A stretch of 64,000 nucleotides of DNA, from contig JADLFE010000019.1 of assembly GCA_020845755.1 (NCBI GenBank), positions 92,735-156,734 on the forward strand, given 5' to 3'. Numbering within the stretch: position 1 is the first letter of the stretch; every line of letters begins with the position of its first letter. Made by a program: the position numbers and the translations under genes. The DNA comes from Phycisphaerales bacterium. Lineage in GTDB: Bacteria; Planctomycetota; Phycisphaerae; Phycisphaerales; UBA1924. The notes under the pieces are model-generated. The model did not search any database, was not told the DNA's origin, and saw nothing but the letters and a program-made list of their open reading frames with translations. Below are positions 45,768 to 53,576 of this stretch, one piece after another.

Positions 45768-46544
45768 GTGCCCACCGCCGTCATCAGCGACATCCACGGC
45801 AACGCCGAAGCACTCAAACGCGTCCTCGAAGACATCGAGAAGCGCGGGCTCTCCCGCATCGTCTGCCTGGGCGACATCGTGGGCTACGGCCCCGAGCCGC
45901 TGACATGCGTGGATCTGGTCCGCGAGCGCTGCGCCTGGTCGCTCATGGGCAACCACGACTTCGGCGTCCTCTACGAGCCCACCAACTTCAACGCCAACGC
46001 CGAGTCCGCCGCCTTCTGGACCCGCGAGCAGTTCGACAAGGAGCCCGACGAGGCCCTCCGCACCGCCCGCTACGAGTTCCTGGGGCGCCTCCGCGTGCGC
46101 GTCGTTGAGACCGAGCCCGACGGCGCGTTCCCCATCCTCGCCGTCCACGGCTCGCCACGCCGCCCGATCAACGAATACATCTTCCCCGACGACACGACCA
46201 ACGCGCCGGAAAAAATCCAGGGCGTCTTCGATCGCGTCGAGCGCGTCGCGATCGTGGGGCACACCCATGTGCCCGGCGTCTTCACCAACGAGCCCGACTT
46301 CTACCCGCCGACCGAACTGGGCGACGGCGTCTTCCGCTTCCAGCCGAGCGAAAAGGTCGTCATCAACGTCGGCTCCGTCGGGCAGCCGCGCGACATGGAC
46401 CCGCGCGCCAGTTACGCGATCCTCCACGCCGACCGCGTCGAGTTCGCACGTGTGCCCTACGACATCGACGTGACTGCCGGCAAGATCAAGTCGATCCCGC
46501 AACTGCACCCGTACCTGGGCGAGCGGCTATACACGGGACGATGA
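45768..46544 (+). CDS. Calcineurin-like metallophosphoesterase
   Basis: 258 residues starting with GTG at 45768, preceded by ACGGAG. The metal-binding blocks are in order: ISDIHGNAEAL at residues about 7-17, GDIVGYGPEP, GNHDFG, AVHGSPRRPINEY, and GHTHVPG, with a final NVGSVGQPRD. This is the YfcE/ApaH-like single-domain type, so it may be a phosphodiesterase or a nucleotide or protein phosphatase. No signal peptide, cytoplasmic. Divergent from the clpP pair, convergent with the response regulator. Confidence 0.93.
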   Translation: MPTAVISDIHGNAEALKRVLEDIEKRGLSRIVCLGDIVGYGPEPLTCVDLVRERCAWSLMGNHDFGVLYEPTNFNANAESAAFWTREQFDKEPDEALRTARYEFLGRLRVRVVETEPDGAFPILAVHGSPRRPINEYIFPDDTTNAPEKIQGVFDRVERVAIVGHTHVPGVFTNEPDFYPPTELGDGVFRFQPSEKVVINVGSVGQPRDMDPRASYAILHADRVEFARVPYDIDVTAGKIKSIPQLHPYLGERLYTGR

Positions 46545-46670
46545 ATCGGTTTTCAACATCCACGCGTATGACCAACGGCGCTCCACCGACGGTGTGTTCT
46601 CGCGCTGTATCGGGAGCCCGACGCCCTGTGGTTGAAGCCCCACGCTGAACCGCGCTGCTCCGGAATTCCT

Positions 46671-48128
46671 CTATCCCGCCATGCGGTCGTCGGGCCCCGC
46701 CAGGCCGTGGGCCTTGAGTTTCTTGTAGAGCGTGGTGCGGTTGATGCCGAGTTGGTCGGCGGTCTTCTGACGGTTCCAGTGGTTGGCCTTCAGCGCGCGG
46801 AGCAGGATTCGCTTCTCCGGCTCGCGGAGCGCCTCTTCGAGCGGCATGGGCACCCAGGGCAACTCATCACCCTCTTCGCTCGTCGCGCGGCGCAGCGTCA
46901 GTTCCGGCGCCTGGCCCAGCACCGAGGGCGGCAGGTCTTCGGCGCTGATGATGGGGCGGCGCGAGAGCACGGCGGCGCGCTCGATCACGTTCTGGAGTTC
47001 ACGCACGTTGCCGGGGTACGAGTACCGCTGCAGCGCGATCATCGCCTCGGGCGAGAAGCCCGCGATCTGCTTGCCCAGGTCGCGCGCAAACTTCGCGAGG
47101 AAATGCTCGGCGAGGATCGGGATGTCGCTGATGCGATCTCGCAGGGGTGGGAGCTCGATCTTCACGACGTTGATGCGGTAGTAAAGGTCCTGGCGGAACT
47201 GGCCGGCGGCGACGAGTTGCTCGAGCGGCTGGTTGCTGGCGAGCACGACGCGCACATCGACCTCGATGGTCTGGGTGGAGCCGACGGGCTCGAACTTGCG
47301 TTCCTGAAGCACGCGCAGCAATTTCAGTTGCATGCCGGGCGAGGCGCTGTTGATCTCGTCGAGGAAGATTGTTCCGCCATTGGCGGCGAGGAATCGCCCG
47401 ACCTTGTCGGCGTGAGCGCCGGTGAACGCGCCCTTGACGTGCCCGAACAGTTCGCTCTCCAGCAGCGTCTCGGGGATCGAGCCGCAGGAGATCTCGACGT
47501 AGGGCTTGCCGGCGCGGGGCGAGTGGTGATGAATCGCGTGCGCGATCAGGCTCTTGCCGGTACCCGATTCGCCGGTCATCAGCACGGTGGTGCGGCTGGG
47601 GGCGACGGCCTCGACGAGTTCGTAGATCCGCTGCATGCGCGGATCGGAGCCCACGATGTTGTCGAGCGAAAGCCGCCCGTCGAGTCGCTGACGCAGGACC
47701 TGGTTCTCCGCCAGGAGTGCCTGCTGCTTGAGGGCTCGCTCGAGGCTGATCCGCAGTTCGTCGTCGACGACCGGCTTGGTGAGGTAATCGACCGCGCCGA
47801 GGCGCACGGCCTCGACGGCGGATTCGATCGTGCCGTAGCCCGTGACCATGAGCACGACAACACCGCGGTGGCGGCGCTTGATCTCGCGCAGGAGCGCAAG
47901 GCCGTCGGTACCGGGCATGGAAACGTCGCTGATGACCAGCGAGAAGGGTCTGATCGGCTGGCCCGCCGCGGGGGGCGTTCGCTGGGCTTCGGCGAGCGAT
48001 TCGAGCGCCTCACCGGCGTTGAGCGCGGTCGCGGCCTCGTAGCCCTCGGCGCGCAGAAACTCAGCCATCGATTCCGCGACGATCGAATCATCGTCCACCA
48101 CCAGGATGCGTGAGGCAAACTCACCCAT
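46671..48128 (-). CDS. NtrC-family sigma-54-dependent response regulator
   Basis: 485 residues from the ATG complementary to 48126-48128, with GAGAGAAG upstream. The receiver domain (residues 1-130) has the acidic pocket DDD at 12-14, phospho-acceptor Asp68 and Lys118. A longer loop, AEAQRTPPAAGQPIR, precedes Asp68. The AAA+ domain has Walker A GESGTGKS at 186-193, the sigma-54 contact loop GAFTGA at 233-238, and Walker B TIFLDEI. A FIS-type helix-turn-helix (RQKTADQLGINRTTLYKKLK) ends the protein. It should activate sigma-54 promoters when phosphorylated by the adjacent kinase. Confidence 0.96.
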   Translation of the reverse strand: MGEFASRILVVDDDSIVAESMAEFLRAEGYEAATALNAGEALESLAEAQRTPPAAGQPIRPFSLVISDVSMPGTDGLALLREIKRRHRGVVVLMVTGYGTIESAVEAVRLGAVDYLTKPVVDDELRISLERALKQQALLAENQVLRQRLDGRLSLDNIVGSDPRMQRIYELVEAVAPSRTTVLMTGESGTGKSLIAHAIHHHSPRAGKPYVEISCGSIPETLLESELFGHVKGAFTGAHADKVGRFLAANGGTIFLDEINSASPGMQLKLLRVLQERKFEPVGSTQTIEVDVRVVLASNQPLEQLVAAGQFRQDLYYRINVVKIELPPLRDRISDIPILAEHFLAKFARDLGKQIAGFSPEAMIALQRYSYPGNVRELQNVIERAAVLSRRPIISAEDLPPSVLGQAPELTLRRATSEEGDELPWVPMPLEEALREPEKRILLRALKANHWNRQKTADQLGINRTTLYKKLKAHGLAGPDDRMAG

Positions 48129-48179
48129 ACGCACTTCTCTCTTTCTCTCCATGCCCATACCGGTCCGAAGAATTCGGCG

Positions 48180-49040
48180 TTACTCCCGTTCGCCGAACTC
48201 GCGATCGTCTGTCGTCTGTTCTGGGAACGCGATGCGGAGCACCGCGCCCGGTCGCTTGGGGTCTCCCGTATCGAAGCGCGGAAGAAGTTGAATGGTGCCA
48301 TTCAATTCCCGCGCGATGTTCCGCGCCAGGGCCAGGCCGACGCCCGAGCCCGAGACCTTCGTCGTGAATCCGAAGTCGAAGACCCGGGCCGCGTCCGAGC
48401 CGCGGGGCGGGCCGATGCCGTTGTCCTTGACATACACCGCGATCCAGCGCCCGCCGTCGGGCCCGAACTCGCTCGTCGCCTCGACCTCGATCCGCCCGGC
48501 CGGGAAGACCGATCCAACACTCATCGCGTAGTCCGAGATCGATTCCACGCTGTTCCGCAGCGCGTTGAGCAGTGCGGCGTAGAGCGGGCCGCACCGCGCG
48601 TTCTCGAGCGCCGCCGGCGTTGTCACTCCGATCGAAACACCAAGATCGCGCGCATCGGGCGATACCACCTCGACGGCGTGGCGGATCGCCTCGCCCAGCG
48701 TGACGCCCTTACCCGCCAGCGCAGAGCCGATCGAAACGGTCGCGCTGCGCAGCGCCGCGTCGACCAGTTCGGTCATGCGGGTCATCCCCGCGGCGGCGCT
48801 GTGGATCTGCCTTTGTGCCTGGTCGAGGCTGTCGTCGATGCCCTTGCCGCGGACCTGATCGAGCGTGCGCACGGCGAGGTTCATCCAGCGGAGCGTGCCG
48901 TCGAGCAGGTTGGAGAGTTCATGGGCCAGGAACGCGACTTCCTCCACGCTGCGATCCGCGCGCGCGGGATCGGGAGGGAGGTTCTTCTTCCCGGCGGCGC
49001 TGGCACGGCCATCGTTTCGGTGTGCGTCTGGACGATGCAT
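48180..49040 (-). CDS. Soluble sensor histidine kinase
   Basis: 286 residues from the ATG complementary to 49038-49040; an open extension to 49226 looks like leader. A short charged N-terminus is followed directly by the phospho-acceptor helix VAFLAHELSNLLDGTLRWM with His40. The HATPase domain has the N box LNALRNSVESI, DNGIGPPRG and GSGVGLALARNIAREL. No transmembrane segment or recognised sensory domain is present, so it must sense a cytoplasmic signal or a partner protein. It lies 51 bp upstream of the NtrC-type regulator and pairs with it. Confidence 0.9.
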   Translation of the reverse strand: MHRPDAHRNDGRASAAGKKNLPPDPARADRSVEEVAFLAHELSNLLDGTLRWMNLAVRTLDQVRGKGIDDSLDQAQRQIHSAAAGMTRMTELVDAALRSATVSIGSALAGKGVTLGEAIRHAVEVVSPDARDLGVSIGVTTPAALENARCGPLYAALLNALRNSVESISDYAMSVGSVFPAGRIEVEATSEFGPDGGRWIAVYVKDNGIGPPRGSDAARVFDFGFTTKVSGSGVGLALARNIARELNGTIQLLPRFDTGDPKRPGAVLRIAFPEQTTDDREFGERE

Positions 49041-49239
49041 CGCATCATCCGATCGACGCTCCCCGGGAGCGAATTCAGACGACCGTTGAAAAAAACGCAC
49101 GATTCCGAGAATCACGTCGGCGCGTGGCAACACCGGGTATGGTCCGGCGCGGTTATCGCGCAAGGCCCGCGCGATTTGGTGATGGTGCACAACCCCCAGA
49201 TTCACTGGAGTGTGGTGGGTGGGCAACGGGGGTAAGGCA

Positions 49240-49327
49240 GCGGCACAGCGAAACAGCGAGACAGCGAGACAGCGAAACAGGGGAAGCGAAGACGTGGCGG
49301 AGTGGTCGAGTGGCTAAGTGGTCAAGT
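49240..49327. repeat. Two adjoining 8-bp-periodic tandem tracts (locus C)
   Basis: Eleven octamers can be read in phase. The first set is gcggcaca, gcgaaaca, gcgagaca, gcgagaca, gcgaaaca, ggggaagc. After gaagacgt a second set follows: ggcggagt, ggtcgagt, ggctaagt, ggtcaagt. The tract fills much of the 321-bp gap between the kinase gene start and the ileS stop. The first set matches loci at 1669 and 34480, including the caggggaag end. Confidence 0.8.
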
Positions 49328-49361
49328 AGAAAGGCAACAGACGCCTCGCGGCCGGGCTGGC

Positions 49362-52300
49362 TTACGCCACCCCAACAGCCATCGCGTCCCGATCGGAGAG
49401 CATCCCACCGTCGGAACGCTGGCGGACCGTGCCATCTCGCTTCCACGAGCGCTCGCAGCGCGGCTCGGCGCGAAGGTCCTGCACCGCGACGGCGCCGGCG
49501 GGGCCCAGCGACACGCGGCTCACGCCGAGCAGGTCCGCCAGGTCGTGGCGATCGAACTTCGCGAGGGTTCCCTCGGCGTCGGGGAGCATCACGCCCATGT
49601 CGAGCGGATTCTCCACGCCCAGGTTCTTCTTGGCCTGCTCGATCGCGACCATCGCCTCGCCGCGGAGCTTGAGCACGGCGGCCCACGCCGGATCGCACGA
49701 GACGCCGAAGCCGGGCGCGCCCTTGGTGCGCACGAACTCCTGCGTGTGAACCGTGATCGTGGCGTCCTTGGGATCGACGCGGCGCAGGGCGCGGTAGGCC
49801 TCGTCGGCGGTGTGGCACATCACGGGCGCGAGCATGCGGCACAGTGCGTCGGTCAGGTCCCACAGGACCGTTTGCGTCTGGCGGCGGCGCGGGCTGTCGG
49901 GCTTGTCGCAGTAGAGGCGGTCCTTGACGGCGGCGAGGTAGACGGCGCTGAGCGTGTCGTTACAGAAGTCGTAGATCTTCTGCTGCACGCCGCGGAAGTC
50001 GTACTCCGCGTAACCCGTGTCGACATCGTGTGCGAGCTTGTCGAGTTCGGAGAGGACCCAGGCGTCGAGGCTGATGGGCGCGATCGATTCGAGCGGCACG
50101 CAGAACCCGCCGCAGTTGCAGCCGAGCGCGGGGTCGGCGGCTTTGAAGTCGGCGAGGTTGCTGAGCATGAATCGCAGGGTGTTCCGCACCTTGCGATAAC
50201 TCTCGCCCATCTCGGCGAAGAACGAGAGGTCGGCCTTGATGTCGTTCTCGTAGGGCAGGCTGGCGACCCACCAGCGCATCACGTCCATGCCGAACTCGCC
50301 GCACAGGCTCTCGACCTCGTAGCGGGCGGCATCGGACCGGCTCTTGCTGAGTTTCTTGCCGTCCTTGTCGACGATGAAGCCGTGCGTGAGCAGCGTCTTG
50401 AAGGGAGGCACGCCGAGCACGCCCAGCGAGGGGAGGAGCGAGCTCTGGAACCACCCGCGGTGCTGGTCGGAGCCTTCGAGATAGAGATCGACGGGGATGC
50501 CGTCCTTGTGCGCGAGTGATCGCTCGCGCATGCAGGCGTTCCAGGTGCTGCCAGACTCGAACCAGACGTCGAGAATGTCGGGGCTCTTCTTCCACGAAGA
50601 GACGCCGGCCTTGAGCGCGGCGGCAACGCCCGCGGGACAATCCGGGTCGGCCGCGGTGTCGTAGTACTTGAGCAGTTCCTCGGGCCCGGCGCTGAACCAC
50701 ACGTCGGTGCCCTTCTCGCGCACGAGCCTGGCGACGGCGCGAACACTGGCGGCGGTCATGAAAACCGTGCCGTCGGGAAGCGTGAACGACGGGATGGGCA
50801 TGCCCCAGGCGCGCTGGCGGCTGATGCACCAATCGGGGCGCGATTCGAGCATGCCGCGCATGCGGTTGCGACCCCACTCGGGCACGAACTTGATGTCGGC
50901 GCCGCCGCGGGGCTGGGTCTGGGTGAGAGCCATGTCGCGCAGGCTGTGCCCGGTGCGCTTCAGGGGCTTGTCGACGGCGACGAACCACTGGTGGGTACAG
51001 CGGAAGATGACGGGCGTCTTGCTGCGCCAGTCGTGGGGATAACTGTGCGTGAAGGTGTGGCTGAAGAAGAGGTGCCCGGAGTTTCGCAGGTGCTGGGCGA
51101 CGTCGTCGTTGGCCTTCCAGATGGAGACACCGCGCAGCCACGCGGGGACGGTGTCGTCGTAGGTGCCGTTCTCGCGGACGGGGCAATACGGCGGGAGCCC
51201 GGTGGCGTTGCCTGTCTGGTAGTCCTCGGTGCCGTGCCCGGGCGCGGTGTGGACGAGGCCCGTGCCGTCTTCGAGCGTGACGTATTCGGCGGGGACGATG
51301 GTGTGGAAGGGGGCGTCCTCGCGGACGGTTTCGCGGGCGCGGAAGGCCGCGGACTGCGCACCGTCCTGGGGCGTGACGAACGGGTGACGGTACTTCAGGC
51401 CGACGAGTTTGTCGCCGGCGCAGGTTCCCAGCACGACGAACTCGCCAACAGCGGCGTCGCCCTTGGGCATCTTCATGACGCGCTGCACGGCCTCGGTGGC
51501 CATGATCGAGACGGCGCCGTCAACCCACACGCAGGCGTACTCGAAGCGCGGATTGACCGCGATCGCCAGGTTGGCCGGGAGCGTCCAGGGCGTGGTGGTC
51601 CAGATCATGAACGACGGGCGGACGAGCGGGCGCGAGCCGGGCGTGGGCGCTCGCGACTTGGTGTCATTCTTCTGGTCTTGCTCTTCGTGACTCCGTGACT
51701 CCGTGACTTCGTGACTGTCTTCCTCTTCTTCGTCCTCGGCGTCTACGAGTCCGAAGGCGTCGTAGACCTTGGCCGCGTCCTCGGCCTCGAAATCGACATA
51801 CACCGAGAGGTCCTCGCGGTCCATGTACTCAAGTTCGGCGTCGGCCAGGGCGGTCTCGTTGGCGATTGACCAATGCACGGGCTTCAGGCCGCGGTAGACG
51901 AGGCCTTGCTCGCAAAGGGCGGCGAGCACGTCGAGCGTGCCGCCCTCGAAGGAGGGCTGGAGCGTGAGGTAAGGGTGGTCGTAGTCAGCGACGGTAAGGA
52001 AGCGTTCCATCTGCCCGCGCTGGAGTTTGACGTATTTCTCCGCGTGGGCCTGGCATTCGCGCCGGATGGCCATTTTCCGTTGATCGTCGGAGAGGGTGAG
52101 GAGTTTGGCGAGTTTGCCCTTCTCCTGGAGGTCGGCGACGACCTTGTGCTCGATGGGCAGACCGTGGCAGTCCCAGCCGGGGACAAAGGCGCAGTCGAAG
52201 CCCATCATGGAACGGCTGCGGACAACGAAGTCCTTGAGGCAGCGGTTGAGGAGGTGCCCCAGGTGGAGGTTGCCGTTGGCGTAGGGCGGGCCGTCGTGGA

Positions 52301-52523
52301 AGACGAACTTGCGGGCGTTGGCCTTGTTCTTCTCGCGCAGGGCGTCGTAGAGCTTCATCCCCTGCCAGCGCTTGACGCTGGCGGGCTCGTTCTGCACCAG
52401 GTTGGCCTTCATGGGGAAGGTGGTCTGGGGCAGGTTCAGCGTGGCGCGATAGCGGCTCTTGTCGCCGGCGGCTTCACCGGACTGTGCTTTCGGCGGCGTG
52501 GCTTGGCTCTCGGGTTGGCTCAT
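49362..52523 (-). CDS. ileS: Isoleucyl-tRNA synthetase
   Basis: Charges tRNA-Ile with isoleucine. 1053 residues from the ATG complementary to 52521-52523, with GGAAGACGAG upstream. HIGH-type motif HLGH is at residues 87-90. The editing domain starts near SFMIWTTTPWTLPAN, and the KMSKS counterpart KKLSKS is around residue 724. The anticodon-binding C-terminal domain is complete. Two oddities are visible. About 50 extra acidic and Arg/Ser-rich residues (about 255-305) precede the editing domain, and part of them (about 270-280) is encoded by a four-unit octamer array. The C-terminal zinc knuckle has also lost most of its cysteines (CERSWKRDG in place of CxxCW). Confidence 0.97.
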   Translation of the reverse strand: MSQPESQATPPKAQSGEAAGDKSRYRATLNLPQTTFPMKANLVQNEPASVKRWQGMKLYDALREKNKANARKFVFHDGPPYANGNLHLGHLLNRCLKDFVVRSRSMMGFDCAFVPGWDCHGLPIEHKVVADLQEKGKLAKLLTLSDDQRKMAIRRECQAHAEKYVKLQRGQMERFLTVADYDHPYLTLQPSFEGGTLDVLAALCEQGLVYRGLKPVHWSIANETALADAELEYMDREDLSVYVDFEAEDAAKVYDAFGLVDAEDEEEEDSHEVTESRSHEEQDQKNDTKSRAPTPGSRPLVRPSFMIWTTTPWTLPANLAIAVNPRFEYACVWVDGAVSIMATEAVQRVMKMPKGDAAVGEFVVLGTCAGDKLVGLKYRHPFVTPQDGAQSAAFRARETVREDAPFHTIVPAEYVTLEDGTGLVHTAPGHGTEDYQTGNATGLPPYCPVRENGTYDDTVPAWLRGVSIWKANDDVAQHLRNSGHLFFSHTFTHSYPHDWRSKTPVIFRCTHQWFVAVDKPLKRTGHSLRDMALTQTQPRGGADIKFVPEWGRNRMRGMLESRPDWCISRQRAWGMPIPSFTLPDGTVFMTAASVRAVARLVREKGTDVWFSAGPEELLKYYDTAADPDCPAGVAAALKAGVSSWKKSPDILDVWFESGSTWNACMRERSLAHKDGIPVDLYLEGSDQHRGWFQSSLLPSLGVLGVPPFKTLLTHGFIVDKDGKKLSKSRSDAARYEVESLCGEFGMDVMRWWVASLPYENDIKADLSFFAEMGESYRKVRNTLRFMLSNLADFKAADPALGCNCGGFCVPLESIAPISLDAWVLSELDKLAHDVDTGYAEYDFRGVQQKIYDFCNDTLSAVYLAAVKDRLYCDKPDSPRRRQTQTVLWDLTDALCRMLAPVMCHTADEAYRALRRVDPKDATITVHTQEFVRTKGAPGFGVSCDPAWAAVLKLRGEAMVAIEQAKKNLGVENPLDMGVMLPDAEGTLAKFDRHDLADLLGVSRVSLGPAGAVAVQDLRAEPRCERSWKRDGTVRQRSDGGMLSDRDAMAVGVA
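51685..51716 (-). repeat. In-frame octamer array inside ileS
   Basis: Four perfect tandem copies of (t/c)cgtgact on the plus strand, read as agtcacg(a/g) on the coding strand. Because 8 is not a multiple of 3, the units are read in all three frames, giving SHEVTESRSHE. The array sits in an insertion upstream of the editing domain and looks like a repeat-tract expansion that the gene has absorbed. Confidence 0.85.
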
Positions 52524-52634
52524 GTCTGGCTCGTCTTCCTTTATCGTGGCTCCCATCGTAGGAAGCACGGTTTGTGCGGCGGTTTGTGGTCCTTCACTGT
52601 CTGGGTACGCTGCCTTCTCCCGATGCCCGATGTC

Positions 52635-52669
52635 AAAACGACAACCGGCCCGGAGAAGTCCGGGCCGGT
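52635..52669 (-). terminator. Rho-independent terminator downstream of the possible DUF2617 gene
   Basis: Perfect 11-bp stem ACCGGCCCGGA / TCCGGGCCGGT with a four-base loop at 52644-52669, followed on the minus strand by tgtcgtttt. It lies 25 bp past the stop at 52695 and before the ileS start, so the two genes are separate transcripts. Confidence 0.85.
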
Positions 52670-52694
52670 CGATGATGTTCGTGACCCGGAGTCG

Positions 52695-53240
52695 CTATCG
52701 AATAATCTCGAAAATGGTCTGGCTGCGGACGCACAGCCCGCCGGAGGCCAGCAGGTGATAGGCCTGGATATGGACTTCACGCTTGTAGTGCTGCACGTCG
52801 AGCACCGACAGGCAGCGTCCCGTGTCGTCCATCCACGAGTGGATCAGCGCGTTGTTCTCGCGCGCCAGCACCTCGTATTCCTCAACGGCATCAAGGAATA
52901 GGCTCTCCGACAGCGCCTCGGTCTGCACGCTGTTGATGTAATTGACGTGCTGCCGGTCGAAAGTGTGCTCGATGTCGTGCTCGCCGGCGCATTGGTACGA
53001 CGCGACCACGCCGCTGGCGGGCAGGTTGCGGTCCTGGTCGGTAACCAATTCGCAGCAGCAGAATTCCCCGTGCTCAAAGCGGAGAACGTGCGAGCCGTTC
53101 ATCAACCACAGTTCGAGTTCATACTCGCTCTGACGCTCGGCACGCCGGGCCTTGAGTTGGAAGAGTTCCGGATGCAGCGCGCGCGAATACAGCACACCGT
53201 GGAATGTTTGGAGATTGTTCTGCTTTGTCGATTCTTTCAT
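52695..53240 (-). CDS. Conserved hypothetical protein, possibly DUF2617
   Basis: 181 residues from the ATG complementary to 53238-53240; a longer frame to 53411 lacks protein character. The sequence has VLYSRALHPELFQLKARRAE, an ELWLMNGSHVLRFEHGEFCC strand pair, ELVTDQDRNLPASGVV, AGEHDIEHTF and SESLFLDAVEEYEVLA. From memory this matches the planctomycete-associated DUF2617 family, which has no known function; a profile search would settle it. Cytoplasmic. It has its own terminator at 52635 and an inverted repeat at 53465 in the shared divergent promoter region. Confidence 0.8.
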   Translation of the reverse strand: MKESTKQNNLQTFHGVLYSRALHPELFQLKARRAERQSEYELELWLMNGSHVLRFEHGEFCCCELVTDQDRNLPASGVVASYQCAGEHDIEHTFDRQHVNYINSVQTEALSESLFLDAVEEYEVLARENNALIHSWMDDTGRCLSVLDVQHYKREVHIQAYHLLASGGLCVRSQTIFEIIR

Positions 53241-53464
53241 TTCCGGGGGTTCCTGTCGCGGCCTTGCGTTCGGCGCGGAACCTCTCTCCCCGACCACGAC
53301 CCCGCACGCTCCGGGGTGTACCGTCGTCACTGTCCCCCGTTGCAAATTCGGCCACGCACCGAAGCACAACGGCTGGGCGTCCGCGGCCTCCAACCGCCTC
53401 CGCCCGCACACGCGCCGTCACCATTCCCGGCAACGACTCGCGTTGGTCGATAGCATGGTGATCT

Positions 53465-53482
53465 GGCTTGACAAGTCAAGCC
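53465..53482. promoter_or_regulatory. 18-bp inverted repeat in a divergent promoter region
   Basis: GGCTTGAC-AA-GTCAAGCC, perfect 8-bp arms around AA. It contains TTGACA on the plus strand and TTGACT on the minus strand, either of which could be a -35 element. On the minus strand TGCTAT lies 18 bp further on. The 336-bp gap 53241-53576 separates the possible DUF2617 gene from the HEAT-repeat gene; nothing else was seen in it. Confidence 0.5.
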
Positions 53483-53576
53483 AATGTGAAGTCCATTGCC
53501 CACGGAGTGGGGCTTTTCATTGGGGACATGGATTGTGCCAGGAATTGGGAACGAACATCAGAGCCAACAGTCACAC

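Noticed and set aside
49291..49335. tRNA-Ser-like 5' end (gtggcggagtggtcgagtgg)
   Set aside because: It resembles an acceptor/D-arm, but no anticodon stem, T-loop GTTCGA or matching 3' acceptor follows; the stretch is better explained by octamer repeats.
53496..53576. Extension of the HEAT-repeat protein to a TTG at 53496
   Set aside because: No Shine-Dalgarno sequence, and the extra residues do not look like the rest of the protein; the region is more likely promoter.
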